This document shows positions 38,509 to 50,325 of a stretch of DNA of 64,000 nt, piece after piece. The position numbers were made by a program, and so were the translations under genes. Source of the DNA: Devosia sp. (GTDB lineage Bacteria; Pseudomonadota; Alphaproteobacteria; Rhizobiales; Devosiaceae); contig NZ_JAFKHE010000013.1 of NCBI RefSeq assembly GCF_017307495.1, forward strand, positions 248,001 to 312,000. Reading direction: 5' to 3'. The notes under the pieces are model-generated. The model was not told where the DNA came from. It did not search any database and saw only the letters and a program-made list of their open reading frames with translations. Each line of letters begins with the position of its first letter. The first letter of the stretch is position 1.

Positions 38509-39057
38509 ATGATTCTCCGTTCCCTTGTTACTGCTGCCGGACTTTCCTTGCTGGCCGGCACCGCCTTCGCCGCCGACCTCACCATGCCTGCCGGCGAAGT
38601 GCCGGTCGTCGACAATGGCTTCGACTGGGCCCGCCCGTATGTCGGCGCTTCCGTGAGCAGCGAGTTCTCGCTCGACGACGGCGATGACTATTTCGGCGGG
38701 GGTGTGTTTGCCGGCATCAACTTCCTCGCCTCCGAGAGCTTCCTGCTCGGCGTCCAGGTGACCGCCGACGCGGTTTCCGACGGCGACGCCAGCTATGGGG
38801 AACTCTTCGTGTTGGGCCGCGCTGGCATCCTGCTTACGCCCGACATGCTGCTCTACGGCATCGGCGGCGTCGGCTTCGACTGGGAACTCGACGATCCTGA
38901 CAACAACAGCACCGCGTACCAGCTCGGTGCCGGCATCGAAGTCGCGGTCAGCGACAGCGTCACTGTCCGCGGTCAGCTGACCGGCTACGGCTACTTCGAC
39001 GACAGCGATCTGTTCGACTATGCCCGCGCCACCGTCGGCGTCGCCTTCCACTTCTGA
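38509..39057 (+). CDS. Small outer-membrane beta-barrel protein
   Basis: The 182-residue protein has a signal peptide (cleavage near AFAA, residue 22) and an OmpA/Omp25-like eight-stranded barrel pattern, beginning RPYVGASVSSEF and ending YARATVGVAFHF with a terminal phenylalanine as in outer-membrane proteins. The mature protein is unusually rich in aspartate (DDGDDYFGGG and DDPDNN). The ATG at 38509 fits the signal peptide. A strong terminator follows at 39080-39103. Confidence 0.85.
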   Translation: MILRSLVTAAGLSLLAGTAFAADLTMPAGEVPVVDNGFDWARPYVGASVSSEFSLDDGDDYFGGGVFAGINFLASESFLLGVQVTADAVSDGDASYGELFVLGRAGILLTPDMLLYGIGGVGFDWELDDPDNNSTAYQLGAGIEVAVSDSVTVRGQLTGYGYFDDSDLFDYARATVGVAFHF

Positions 39058-39079
39058 TCGCCGCCAGCGTAGCGCCTTT

Positions 39080-39103
39080 AATCGGGCCCCTCGGGGCCCG
39101 ATT
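39080..39103 (+). terminator. Rho-independent terminator of the outer-membrane protein gene
   Basis: A long GC-rich stem (ATCGGGCCCC, 39081-39090, paired with 39093-39102) with a tight loop is followed by a short T-run (ATTTG). It begins 23 bases after the stop codon. Confidence 0.75.
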
Positions 39104-39150
39104 TGCTGTGTGCTAATGACGTTCACGATTCATTTGAAACGGCGCATCTT

Positions 39151-39255
39151 TCCCTCACCCTGACCCTCCCCCCGAAGGGGAGAGGGTACGCAAGGCCATT
39201 AAGCGGTGCCACACCGCCCCCTCTCCCCTCCGGGGAAAGGGCTGGGGTGAGGGGC
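39151..39255. repeat. Family C palindromic repeat
   Basis: The element (CCCTCACCCTGACCCTCCCC ... GGGCTGGGGTGAGGGG) sits between the convergent outer-membrane and kdgK genes. It closely matches 13915-14024 and 25904-26012. Confidence 0.8.
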
Positions 39256-39289
39256 AGGTCGAGGTGATTCCGATACCAGCTGCAGCGGT

Positions 39290-40213
39290 CTATGCGACGA
39301 TGCCCTGCACCAACCCGGGATCGACCAGCGCGCCCTTGTGCCCGATCACCACGCCGGCCACCCGGTGTGCCCGTTCGACCGCTTCGACCGGCGACAATCC
39401 CCGTGCCCGCCCGCTGAGATATCCGCCGTTGAACGAGTCGCCGGCGCCGGTCGCGTCCACCACATGCTCGGCCTTCGGCGCCGGCACGTACTGGCGCACC
39501 CCGTCGGCGGTCGCGACGAAGGCCGGCTTGGCCCCGTCCTTGGCCACCACCTCCTGCGCCCCCAGCGCGAGGTAGCGCTCCGCCGTCGCCTCGGGCGAGG
39601 CATCGCCGAACAGCGGCGCCTCGTCGGTATGGGTCGGCAGCACGATGTCGGCGATCGTCGCCGCCGCCGTCAGGATGCACGCCATGATGCGCGGGCTGGT
39701 CCACAGCGCCGGCCGGAGGTTCGTGTCGAACACCACCGTCGCGCCGGCATCGCGCGCCTTGACGATCGTCCGCATCAGCTTGCCGCGTGCCTTGGGCGCA
39801 AGGATCGCCATGGTGATGCCGGAAAAGTACACCGTGTCGGCCCCGACCACCGCCGCCTCCAGCGCCTCGACGTCGTCGGCCAGTTGCTTGGCTGCCGATT
39901 GCCCGCGCCAGTAGGTGAAATGCCGGTCGCCTTTCTCCTGGTGGATCAGGTAGAGGCCGGGCCGCCGGTTGGCGATCGTCTGGATGCGGTCGGTGCCGAT
40001 CTCCGCCTTGCCGATGAAGGCGCGCATCTGGGCCGAATACATGTCGTCGCCCAGCGCCGTCACGTAGTCGACCTGCCAGTCCGCAGGCAGCAGCGCCTTG
40101 GCGTACCAGGCCGTGTTCAGCGTGTCCCCGGCATAGCCCAGGCGGTACATCCCACCCTCGCCGCCAGACATCTCGATCATGGCTTCGCCGATGCTCACGA
40201 ACCGCTTGGTCAC
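39290..40213 (-). CDS. kdgK: 2-dehydro-3-deoxygluconokinase (PfkB family)
   Basis: The 307-residue sugar kinase phosphorylates KDG in hexuronate and gluconate catabolism. It begins FVSIGEAMIEMS, has GYAGDTLNTAWYAK near residue 25, and the PfkB motif VVDATGAGDSFNGGYLSGRA with catalytic aspartate. A GTG start is used. It is divergent from a mannitol/fructuronate dehydrogenase, consistent with a role in uronate metabolism. Other 2-keto-sugar kinases of this family cannot be excluded. Confidence 0.9.
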   Translation of the reverse strand: MTKRFVSIGEAMIEMSGGEGGMYRLGYAGDTLNTAWYAKALLPADWQVDYVTALGDDMYSAQMRAFIGKAEIGTDRIQTIANRRPGLYLIHQEKGDRHFTYWRGQSAAKQLADDVEALEAAVVGADTVYFSGITMAILAPKARGKLMRTIVKARDAGATVVFDTNLRPALWTSPRIMACILTAAATIADIVLPTHTDEAPLFGDASPEATAERYLALGAQEVVAKDGAKPAFVATADGVRQYVPAPKAEHVVDATGAGDSFNGGYLSGRARGLSPVEAVERAHRVAGVVIGHKGALVDPGLVQGIVA

Positions 40214-40336
40214 GCCGCTTGTCCCCTCAACTATCCGATGCTTATGCCGAGGATATCGGCCTTAGGCAACAGGCTGGTATGGCAGTCAGCGGTGCGCTTC
40301 GGTATGGTCCTGATCCTCCAATGGAAGTTCATGCAG

Positions 40337-41806
<1,470 letters not shown>

Positions 41807-41843
41807 CCCCGCCCACCGTCCGCGTTTAGCGCACGGTAGCGGC

Positions 41844-42998
41844 CTAGAGCCGCCCCTCCATCGCCCGGTCGAAGATTTCGAGGGCCAGCGCCTTGGTCAG
41901 TTCCACCGGATTGCCGCCCGCCGTCGGGTCGACGATCGCCATGTCGGCGATCAACTCACGCTTCTCGCCCGTCACTTTGAAGTCCTTCAAGGTGTTGGGA
42001 ACGTTGAGCTTTGCGCGCAGCCCGTTGATCGCGTGCAGGAACGCATCGAAGCTCGGCGGCATGCCGCAATAGGCCGCGAGGCGCGCGATCTTGGCCTCGA
42101 TGGCATCGCGGTTGGCGACCAGCACGTAGGGCATGAACATCGCATTGGTCATGCCGTGATGCGTGTCGTACAGCGCGCCGACCGGGTGGCTCAGCGAGTG
42201 GATGGCGCCGAGCCCCTTCTGGAACGCCGTCGCGCCCATCGCGGCGGCGCTCATCATGTGCCCGCGCGCCTCGATATCGTTGGGGTTGGCCGCGACCTTG
42301 GGCAGGTTCTCGAGCGCCAGCCGCACGCCCTCGACCGCGATGCCGTCGGCCAGCGGGTGGTAGCCCTTGGCGCAGTAGGCCTCGAGGCAGTGCGCCAGCG
42401 CGTCGAACCCTGTCCCCACGGTGATGAAGGCCGGCATGCCGACCGTCAGCTCGGGGTCGGCGATGACCACCTTGGGCATCATCAGCGGGTGGAAGATCAC
42501 CTTCTTGGTGTGCGTCGCCTCGTCGGTGATGACGCCGGCGCGGCCCACTTCGGAACCGGTGCCCGCCGTGGTCGGCACCGCGACGATCGGGAAGATCCCC
42601 TTGGGGTCGGCGCGGGTCCACCAGTCGCCGATATCTTCGAAGTCCCACATCGGCCGCGTCTGCCCGGCCATGAAGGCGATGACCTTGCCGGTGTCGAGCC
42701 CCGAGCCGCCGCCGAAGGCGATCACCCCGTCATGCCCGCCCTTGCGCAGCACGTCGATGCCGGCGGCGACGTTGGCCGATATCGGGTTCGGCTTCACGTC
42801 GGCGAACACTCCGACCCCGTAGCCCGCATCGCGCAGCAGCTTCAGCGTATTCTGCGTCACCGGCAGGTTGACCAGCCCGGCATCGGTCACCAGCAGGGGC
42901 TTGGTGATCCCCGCCGTCTTCAGCGCCTCCGGCAGCTCGGCAATCCGCCCCGCCCCGAACTTGATCGCCGTCGGGTAGTTCCAGTTGGCCTTGGTCAT
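41844..42998 (-). CDS. Iron-containing alcohol dehydrogenase
   Basis: The 384-residue enzyme belongs to the Fe-ADH family: GGGSGLDTGKVIAFMAG is the NAD site, and metal ligands occur in GTGFDALAHCLEAY and SLSHPVGALYDTHHGMTNA. It oxidises a primary alcohol to the aldehyde, which the nearby aldehyde dehydrogenase could oxidise further. It is the last gene of the minus-strand cluster that starts with an N-formylglutamate amidohydrolase-like gene at 50198. Confidence 0.92.
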   Translation of the reverse strand: MTKANWNYPTAIKFGAGRIAELPEALKTAGITKPLLVTDAGLVNLPVTQNTLKLLRDAGYGVGVFADVKPNPISANVAAGIDVLRKGGHDGVIAFGGGSGLDTGKVIAFMAGQTRPMWDFEDIGDWWTRADPKGIFPIVAVPTTAGTGSEVGRAGVITDEATHTKKVIFHPLMMPKVVIADPELTVGMPAFITVGTGFDALAHCLEAYCAKGYHPLADGIAVEGVRLALENLPKVAANPNDIEARGHMMSAAAMGATAFQKGLGAIHSLSHPVGALYDTHHGMTNAMFMPYVLVANRDAIEAKIARLAAYCGMPPSFDAFLHAINGLRAKLNVPNTLKDFKVTGEKRELIADMAIVDPTAGGNPVELTKALALEIFDRAMEGRL

Positions 42999-43038
42999 TG
43001 CGCCATTTCCTTTGTGGTCGTGTAGCCGGCGGGCAAAG

Positions 43039-43527
43039 TCAGTTTGTGAACGTGTTCTTCACCCGAACCGATCGGGCCATGTAGGGTATCCAGATTGCTG
43101 CACCGACTATTGCCTGACTGAGCGACCTGACGGTCTCCCGGTCGAAGAGTTCGGCGGCCCCTGACGCGAAGACGTCATGGAAAACCACGTAGGCAACTGC
43201 GAGATCGAGAACCAGCCAGCTGAGGTTGGCGCCGAGCCAGTATTGATAGAGGCGGGGGAAGGTCGATCGCCTCTGCAGCATTTGAACGAGAAGGTAGATC
43301 GGCGCAACAAACTGCACGAGCAGATTAACGAGAGTCTCGATGGCTATGAAGGCGGCCTGATGAAAAGGAAACTGCCCCAGCATGCCGAGGGCTTCCCATG
43401 AGTTCCAAAGGTTCCAGGCCCCCACAAAAGGGGTCAGGCAGATCCCAAGCAGCGGCAGGAGCAACCACCCGCCGATACCCGAAACCGTCTTGCCAGGGCT
43501 GCTCGCCAGTCCATCTGCGTTCGTCAT
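43039..43527 (-). CDS. DUF2569-family membrane protein
   Basis: The 162-residue protein has four hydrophobic segments and the DUF2569 opening GIGGWLLLPLLGICLTPF and closing IPYMARSVRVKNTFTN. Function is unknown. It lies between the aldehyde dehydrogenase and alcohol dehydrogenase genes with the same orientation; a GGGGGAAC ribosome-binding site precedes ATG 43527. Its GC content is visibly lower than its neighbours, which suggests a later insertion into the cluster. Confidence 0.8.
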   Translation of the reverse strand: MTNADGLASSPGKTVSGIGGWLLLPLLGICLTPFVGAWNLWNSWEALGMLGQFPFHQAAFIAIETLVNLLVQFVAPIYLLVQMLQRRSTFPRLYQYWLGANLSWLVLDLAVAYVVFHDVFASGAAELFDRETVRSLSQAIVGAAIWIPYMARSVRVKNTFTN

Positions 43528-43556
43528 TCCGTTCCCCCAAACAGTACTTGCGAGTA

Positions 43557-44939
<1,383 letters not shown>

Positions 44940-44967
44940 TTGTCACCTATCTGTTGTGGGCGCTGTT

Positions 44968-46329
44968 CTAGCTGCGCTCGAACCCGCGCTTCAACTCCCA
45001 ATCGGTGACGCGCCGGTCATACTCGAACTGCTCCCACTCGGCCGTATGGACGTAGTGGCTCACCACCTGCTCGCCGAAGGCCGCCTTCAGCATCTCGGAG
45101 CCCCTGAGCGAACTGATCGCATCACGCAGCGTCTTGGGCACTTCGCGCAGCTTCTCGCCCACGTAGGCGTCGCCCGAGAAGGGCGCCTCGAGGCTGAGCT
45201 TGTCCTCGATGCCCTTGAGCCCGGCGGCGATCAGCGCGGCGAACGCCAGGTACGGGTTGAGGTCGGCCCCGCCAATGCGGCACTCGATGCGCACGCCCTT
45301 GCTGTTCTCGCCGCACAGCCGGAAGCCGGCCGTCCGGTTGTCGGGGCTCCAGATCGCCTTGGTCGGTGCGAACGTGCCGACCTGGAAGCGCTTGTAGGAG
45401 TTGATGTAGGGCGCAAGGAAGTAGGTGACGTCGTGCGCGTAGGTGAGCAGGCCGGCCACGTAGTGGCGCATCATCTCGCTCATCCCCAACTCGGCCCCGG
45501 GCGCGAAGAAGACGTTGCCCTTCTTGTCGGCCAGCGACATGTGGATATGGCTCGACGAGCCGGCGAGGCCGTAGTCCCACTTGGCCATGAAGGTGATCGA
45601 CTTGCCGTGGTTGTGCGCGATTTCCTTCATCGCGTTCTTCATCACCACGTGCCGGTCGGCCATGGTGAGCGCGTCGGCGTAGCGCACGTTCAGCTCTTCC
45701 TGCCCGGGTCCCCATTCGCCCTTGGAGTTCTCGATCGGGATGCCCGAGGCCTGCAGCAGCCGGCGCATGTCGCGCAGCACGCCCTCTTCCTTGGTGGTCT
45801 GGAAGATATTGTAGTCCTGGATGTAGTAGCCGGCGGTGGCGAGGTTCTTGTAACCCTTGTCCCAGGCGGAGCGGAAACTCTCGTCGAACAGGTAGAACTC
45901 GAGCTCGGAGGCGAAGTTCGCCGTCAGCCCGAGCTTCTCGAGCCGCGCCAGCTGCCCCTTGAGGATGGCGCGCGGGCTGTGCGGGATCGGTTCGTGGTGA
46001 TGATGGTCGACGAGGTCGGCGAGGATGATCGCCGTGCCCTCGAGCCAGGCCGCCTTCATCAGCGTGTCGAGGTCCGGCTTCATCACGAAGTCGCCGTAGC
46101 CCCGGCCCCAGTTGGCCGCCTCGTAGCCCGGCACCGGCTCCATGTCGATGTCATTGGCCAGCAGGTAGTCGCAACCATGCGTCTCGTCGATCGCGCCGTC
46201 GAGGAAGAACTCGGCCTGGAAGCGCTTGCCGATCAGCCGCCCCTGCATGTCGGGGAAGGCGACCAGCACGGTGTCGATGGTCCCGGCCTTCACGTCGGCT
46301 TTGAGCTGGTCGAGCGAATAAGCGGCCAT
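44968..46329 (-). CDS. Glutamine synthetase-family gamma-glutamyl-amine ligase (PuuA-like)
   Basis: The 453-residue enzyme has glutamine synthetase motifs (EFYLFDESF, GSSSHIHMSL, FAPTKAIWSPDNRTAGFR, RIECRIGGADLNPYLAFAALIAAGL) but lacks the adenylylation site and N-terminal pattern of GlnA. It resembles PuuA/IpuC-type ligases that attach glutamate to an amine. Together with the TRAP transporter, dehydrogenases and amidohydrolase it suggests amine or amino-alcohol catabolism. A GGGAGG ribosome-binding site precedes ATG 46329. Confidence 0.9.
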   Translation of the reverse strand: MAAYSLDQLKADVKAGTIDTVLVAFPDMQGRLIGKRFQAEFFLDGAIDETHGCDYLLANDIDMEPVPGYEAANWGRGYGDFVMKPDLDTLMKAAWLEGTAIILADLVDHHHHEPIPHSPRAILKGQLARLEKLGLTANFASELEFYLFDESFRSAWDKGYKNLATAGYYIQDYNIFQTTKEEGVLRDMRRLLQASGIPIENSKGEWGPGQEELNVRYADALTMADRHVVMKNAMKEIAHNHGKSITFMAKWDYGLAGSSSHIHMSLADKKGNVFFAPGAELGMSEMMRHYVAGLLTYAHDVTYFLAPYINSYKRFQVGTFAPTKAIWSPDNRTAGFRLCGENSKGVRIECRIGGADLNPYLAFAALIAAGLKGIEDKLSLEAPFSGDAYVGEKLREVPKTLRDAISSLRGSEMLKAAFGEQVVSHYVHTAEWEQFEYDRRVTDWELKRGFERS

Positions 46330-46365
46330 CGCCGCCTCCCATTGTTCGTTTTCTTGTCGTTGGGA

Positions 46366-46389
46366 CCCGGCCGCGAGGGTGCGGCCGGG
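46366..46389 (-). other. Intercistronic stem-loop after the TRAP binding-protein gene
   Basis: CCCGGCCGC (46366-46374) pairs perfectly with 46381-46389 across a 6-base loop, 15 bases past the dctP stop. There is no T-run downstream, so it is more likely an mRNA-protecting or pausing hairpin than a terminator. Confidence 0.55.
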
Positions 46390-46403
46390 CCGATGTCGAA
46401 ACG

Positions 46404-47468
46404 TCAGCTGTAGCGGTACGGGGCGCCGGCCTTTGCCATGTCGGCGTTGTACTGCTTGATGATCTCGACCACCTTGGCGCTGCGCGGGCTCTGTCCGGCG
46501 ATCTGGTCCCAGAACGCCTGCGCGTCGGCTTCTACGGTCTTCCACTCCTCTTCCGGGATTGTGGTCAGTTCCAGCTTGCCGTTGATGCGGAAGTTCGCCT
46601 CGCCGTTCCAGTACCAGTGCTGCCGGTAGTAGTGCGAAGAGTCGATCATCAGGCGGTAGAGCTGCTGCAGGTGCGGCGGCACCGCGTTCCACTTCGCCGT
46701 GTTGACGAAGTACGAGCCGGCCCAGGCGCCCGACAGCGGGTTGGTGAGGTAGTATTTGAGCACATTGGCCCAGCCCACCGTGTGCAGCTCGGTGGTGCCG
46801 CTCCAGCAGATGCCGTCGAGTTCGCCCGTCTGCAGGGCCGGCTCGACGTCTTCATACGGCAGCGACACCGGCACCACGCCGTACTTGGCGAGGAACTGCC
46901 CGGCCGTCGGGAAGGTGTAGACGCGCAGCCCGTTGAGGTCGGCGAGGCTGCGCACGGGTTTGGTCGTGCCGAAGTTGCATGGGTCCCACGCGCCGGTCGA
47001 AAGCCAGGTGACGTCGGGGATCTCGGCATAGGCCTCTTCCCAGATCTCCTTGAGCCCGCGCCAGTGCCACAGCGCCGGCACATCCAGCGAATAGCGCGAG
47101 GCGAGCGGGAAATAGGCGCCAAACACCTTCACGTCCACCGGCGCCGCCGCCGAGTCGTCGTCGCTCTGGGCCGCGTCGATCGTGCCGGTCTGCACGGCGC
47201 GGAACAGCTCGCCGTGCGGCACCAGCTGGTCGGCCGTGTAGAGCTCGATCTCCATCTCGCCATTGGCGGCGGTGTTGAACCATTCGATCGCGTTGCCGAC
47301 CACGTGTTCGGCCAGCGCCGGCCCGGCATAGGTCTGCAGCCGCCACTTGATCGGCGACTGAGCCTTCACATGCGGCATCGCCAGGGCCGTTGCGCCCATC
47401 GCGGTGGCGGTGGCGAGGCCGGCCTTCTTCAAGAAGTCGCGCTTGTTGAGTTTTTCAGTCTCACTCAT
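46404..47468 (-). CDS. dctP: TRAP transporter solute-binding protein (DctP family)
   Basis: The 354-residue periplasmic protein begins with a Tat-like signal (NKRDFLKKAGLATATAMGA; a KR variant of the twin-arginine) and has a DctP-type fold with the TKPVRSLADLNGLRVYTFPTA arginine region that usually contacts a carboxylate. The ligand is unknown; a carboxylate or amino-acid-like compound is expected. It is upstream of the ligase gene and downstream of the two membrane components. Confidence 0.92.
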   Translation of the reverse strand: MSETEKLNKRDFLKKAGLATATAMGATALAMPHVKAQSPIKWRLQTYAGPALAEHVVGNAIEWFNTAANGEMEIELYTADQLVPHGELFRAVQTGTIDAAQSDDDSAAAPVDVKVFGAYFPLASRYSLDVPALWHWRGLKEIWEEAYAEIPDVTWLSTGAWDPCNFGTTKPVRSLADLNGLRVYTFPTAGQFLAKYGVVPVSLPYEDVEPALQTGELDGICWSGTTELHTVGWANVLKYYLTNPLSGAWAGSYFVNTAKWNAVPPHLQQLYRLMIDSSHYYRQHWYWNGEANFRINGKLELTTIPEEEWKTVEADAQAFWDQIAGQSPRSAKVVEIIKQYNADMAKAGAPYRYS

Positions 47469-47525
47469 TGGTCGTCCCTTTCCCTGGTTGAGCCGTCATT
47501 GGTGCCGCAGCACTTTCGCCAGTGC

Positions 47526-48851
47526 CTAGCGCCCCGTGTACATTTGCGGGAGCCACAGTGCGATCTGCGGGAAGAGCATCAGGATGATGATGGTCAGGAT
47601 CATCATCAGCGCGAACGGCAGGATCGACCTGTAGATGTCGCCCAGCGTGATCTCGGGCGGCGCCATGGCGCGCATCAGGAACAGGTTGTAGCCGAACGGA
47701 GGCGTGATGTACGCGACCTGGCAGGTGATGGTGTAAAGGATGCCGAACCAGATCAGGTTGAAATCCAGCTCCTTGACCAGCGGGATATAGAGCGGCGCCA
47801 CGATCACCAGCATGGCGGTGTCGTCGAGGAACATGCCCATCACCACGAAGCTCAGCAGCATCAGGATAAGGATGCCCCACGGATCGAGGCCGAAGGTGTT
47901 GAGCAGCAGGTGCTCGATCGCCTTGACCGCTCCGAGCCCGTCATAAACGGCCGAAAAGCACAGCGCGCCGAGGATGATCCACAGGAACATCGAGCTGATC
48001 ACCAGCGTGCTGCGCGTCGTCGTCTCCAGCACCTGCCAGGTGAGCCGGCGGGACACGAGGGCCGCGAGGGTGGCCAGCACTGCCCCGACGACCGAGCTTT
48101 CGACGAGGCTGGTGACGCCGGTCATGAACAGCCCCATCATGATGCCGAACACGGCCAGCGGCAGGAATCCGGCGCGCAGCAGCGCCAATTTCTCGGCCCA
48201 AGTGATCTGGTCGCGCTCCTCCTTGGGCATCGCCGGGGCGATCTCCGGCTGCAGCCGGGCGCGGACATAGATGTAGACAATGAAGATCGCCGCCATCATC
48301 AGCCCGGGCAGGATGCCGGCCAGCCACAGCTGCAGGATCGGCTGCCGCGCGATCATGGCGTAGAGCACGAGCACCACGCTGGGCGGGATCAGGATGCCCA
48401 GCGTCGAGCCGCCCTGGATGACGCCAGTGACCATCACCTTGTCGTAGCCGCGCCGCAGCAGTTCCGGCAGCGCCACGGTGGCGCCGATCGCCATTCCGGC
48501 GACGCTCAGGCCGTTCATTGCGGAGATCAGCACCATCAGGCCGATCGTGCCGATGGCTAGCCCGCCGCGGACCGGGCCGAACCAGACGTGGAACATGCGA
48601 TAGAGGTTGGACGCGATGCCGCTCTCGCTCAGCATGTAGCCCATGAACACGAAGAACGGCACCGTGATCAGCGGGTACCAGTTCAGCACCTGGAACGCAG
48701 CGTTGAACGGCAGTTCGGCCGAGCCCTGGCCCCACAGCCACAGCGCCGCCACCGAACCCACGAAGCCGATGACGCCGAAGACGCGCTGCCCCGTGAACAG
48801 CAGCACCATCATGCTGGCGAACATGAAAAGGGTAATCAGTTCCGAGCTCAT
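47526..48851 (-). CDS. dctM: TRAP transporter large permease (DctM family)
   Basis: The 441-residue membrane protein has about twelve helices with DctM landmarks (GLSVAGMAIGATVALPELLRRGYDK, GSTLGILIPPSVVLVLYAMIA and TPPFGYNLFLMRA). It forms the channel of the TRAP system with the small subunit. ATG 48851 overlaps the dctQ stop, so the two are co-translated. Confidence 0.95.
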   Translation of the reverse strand: MSSELITLFMFASMMVLLFTGQRVFGVIGFVGSVAALWLWGQGSAELPFNAAFQVLNWYPLITVPFFVFMGYMLSESGIASNLYRMFHVWFGPVRGGLAIGTIGLMVLISAMNGLSVAGMAIGATVALPELLRRGYDKVMVTGVIQGGSTLGILIPPSVVLVLYAMIARQPILQLWLAGILPGLMMAAIFIVYIYVRARLQPEIAPAMPKEERDQITWAEKLALLRAGFLPLAVFGIMMGLFMTGVTSLVESSVVGAVLATLAALVSRRLTWQVLETTTRSTLVISSMFLWIILGALCFSAVYDGLGAVKAIEHLLLNTFGLDPWGILILMLLSFVVMGMFLDDTAMLVIVAPLYIPLVKELDFNLIWFGILYTITCQVAYITPPFGYNLFLMRAMAPPEITLGDIYRSILPFALMMILTIIILMLFPQIALWLPQMYTGR

Positions 48852-49360
48852 CAGATCTTGGTCCCGCGTGCCGCGGCGATATCGCGGAAGAAATTGGCAA
48901 TGAACTGCAGGAGCATCAGGACCAGACCGATGGTCATGATCGTCTTGATCGGCCACAGCAGCGGCGACCAGGCCGAATAGTTCTTCTGTCCATAGATGAC
49001 GGCGTAGCTCGTGCTGGAGATGCCGCCCCAGATCATCACGCCGAGGTAGAACATCACGAACAGCGCCGTGAACGCGTCGAGGCCCGCCCGCCGCTCCGGC
49101 GGCAGCCGGTTCCAGAACAGGTCCATCCGCACATGGCCGCCCTGCTGCAGCGTGTAGGCGCCACCCAGCAGGTAGTAGGCCGACAGGATGAACTGGCTCA
49201 TCTCCAGCGCCCAGTTGACCGGCGCGCCGAGGAACAGCCGCGACAGCGTGGAGGCAAGCAGCACACCGGCGAGGACGAAGAACAGCAGCATCGCGAACCG
49301 CCCGACCCAAAGGTTCAGGCGATCGACGAAATGGACGAAGACTCGGATGGGTTTAGGCAC
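48851..49360 (-). CDS. dctQ: TRAP transporter small permease (DctQ family)
   Basis: The 169-residue protein has four membrane segments (FAMLLFFVLAGVLLAS, ALEMSQFILSAYYLLGGAYTL and others) and the DctQ spacing. It starts with GTG, overlaps the amidohydrolase gene by 8 bases and the dctM gene by one, so the order amidohydrolase-dctQ-dctM-dctP is a single operon. Confidence 0.92.
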   Translation of the reverse strand: MPKPIRVFVHFVDRLNLWVGRFAMLLFFVLAGVLLASTLSRLFLGAPVNWALEMSQFILSAYYLLGGAYTLQQGGHVRMDLFWNRLPPERRAGLDAFTALFVMFYLGVMIWGGISSTSYAVIYGQKNYSAWSPLLWPIKTIMTIGLVLMLLQFIANFFRDIAAARGTKI

Positions 49361-50198
49361 GCGGCAAGTTCTCCGCCGGTGTTGTGATGGGTGGCTGTGG
49401 GTGCGACCCCGCAGCGTTGTCGCGTGCCCCGAGAGCAGCTTCGAGGCACCGGGCCAGCCGGGCGGCCCACTCGGCCACGCCTTCCGGTTCGAGAATCTCG
49501 TCGTGTCGGATTTCGATCATCGTCGCCTCGAGCCCGCGTTCCTCGCCGTGATGCTCAAGCGTGTAGGTCACGCCGTTGAGGGCCGAGTAGGGCTCGTTCC
49601 AGCCCACGTTGAGCCCTGCATCCTCTTCGAGCAGCGCGTCGCGCAGCGCGGCGGTGAAGCGGGCGTCACGCGCATGGATCAGCCCGATCGGCCACGGCCG
49701 CGGCACGTCCTTGTAGACCGGGGTGAACGAGTGCACGGTGACGAGGATGGTCCGCAGCCCGGCCGCCCGGCGCGCGTCCAGCACCTCTTGCAGCGCCGCA
49801 TGGAACGGCTCGTGATAGGCCCCGATCCGCCGCGCCCGCTCGTTGTCGCCGACGTCCTTGTTGCCGGGGATCTCGGTGCGCTCGGAAATGATCGGGATCA
49901 GGTCCGGCGCGTCATGCCGCCGGTTGCAGTCGATGATCAGCCGGCTGACGGTCGAGGCGACGAGCGCTGCGTCGAGCCGTTCGCTCAATTGCAGCGCCAC
50001 GCCGAGCGCGCCGGGGTCCCAGGCGATGTGCATCAGGCGCTGGTGCGGCGTCAGGCCCAGGTCGCCATACGGTTCCGGGAAGCGGTTGGAGGCGTGGTCG
50101 CAGGCCAGCACGAAGGGCGAATGCCCTTCGGCGTTGAACACCTGTACCGGCGGCACGACGCTGGCCTCGCGCCGCGGATCGAAGTGATGCCCCGACAT
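49353..50198 (-). CDS. N-formylglutamate amidohydrolase-family protein
   Basis: The 281-residue product has family motifs FVLACDHASNRFP, DPGALGVALQLSERLDA, RLIIDCNRRHDAPDLIP and TILVTVHSFTPVYKDVPRPW. Family members hydrolyse N-formylglutamate; here a role in releasing glutamate from a gamma-glutamyl or N-acyl intermediate of the adjacent pathway is proposed. It is the first gene of the operon, with a GGGGGAG ribosome-binding site before ATG 50198 and an operator-like palindrome about 100 bases upstream. Confidence 0.88.
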   Translation of the reverse strand: MSGHHFDPRREASVVPPVQVFNAEGHSPFVLACDHASNRFPEPYGDLGLTPHQRLMHIAWDPGALGVALQLSERLDAALVASTVSRLIIDCNRRHDAPDLIPIISERTEIPGNKDVGDNERARRIGAYHEPFHAALQEVLDARRAAGLRTILVTVHSFTPVYKDVPRPWPIGLIHARDARFTAALRDALLEEDAGLNVGWNEPYSALNGVTYTLEHHGEERGLEATMIEIRHDEILEPEGVAEWAARLARCLEAALGARDNAAGSHPQPPITTPAENLPRA

Positions 50199-50300
50199 CT
50201 TGCTCCCCCAAGCAACGGTCACGCACCCCCCTCGGGCCACGTCACCGCTTTCACGTCCGCCGATCCCCCGTGCGAACGCTGACGGTAAACTGACGGGTTT

Positions 50301-50316
50301 TTGACCGTTTGGTCAA
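50301..50316. promoter_or_regulatory. Operator-like palindrome before the amidohydrolase-TRAP operon
   Basis: TTGACCGTTTGGTCAA is a perfect 6-bp inverted repeat with a 4-base spacer, 103 bases upstream of ATG 50198. Its size and form fit a TetR- or GntR-type operator. No regulator gene lies next to the operon in this window. Confidence 0.6.
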
Positions 50317-50325
50317 TCCACCCCG

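Noticed and set aside
40246-40260. GCCGAGGATATCGGC as an operator for kdgK and the divergent dehydrogenase
   Set aside because: A 5-bp stem is short and common in this base composition. It could be an operator but I have no second copy to support it.
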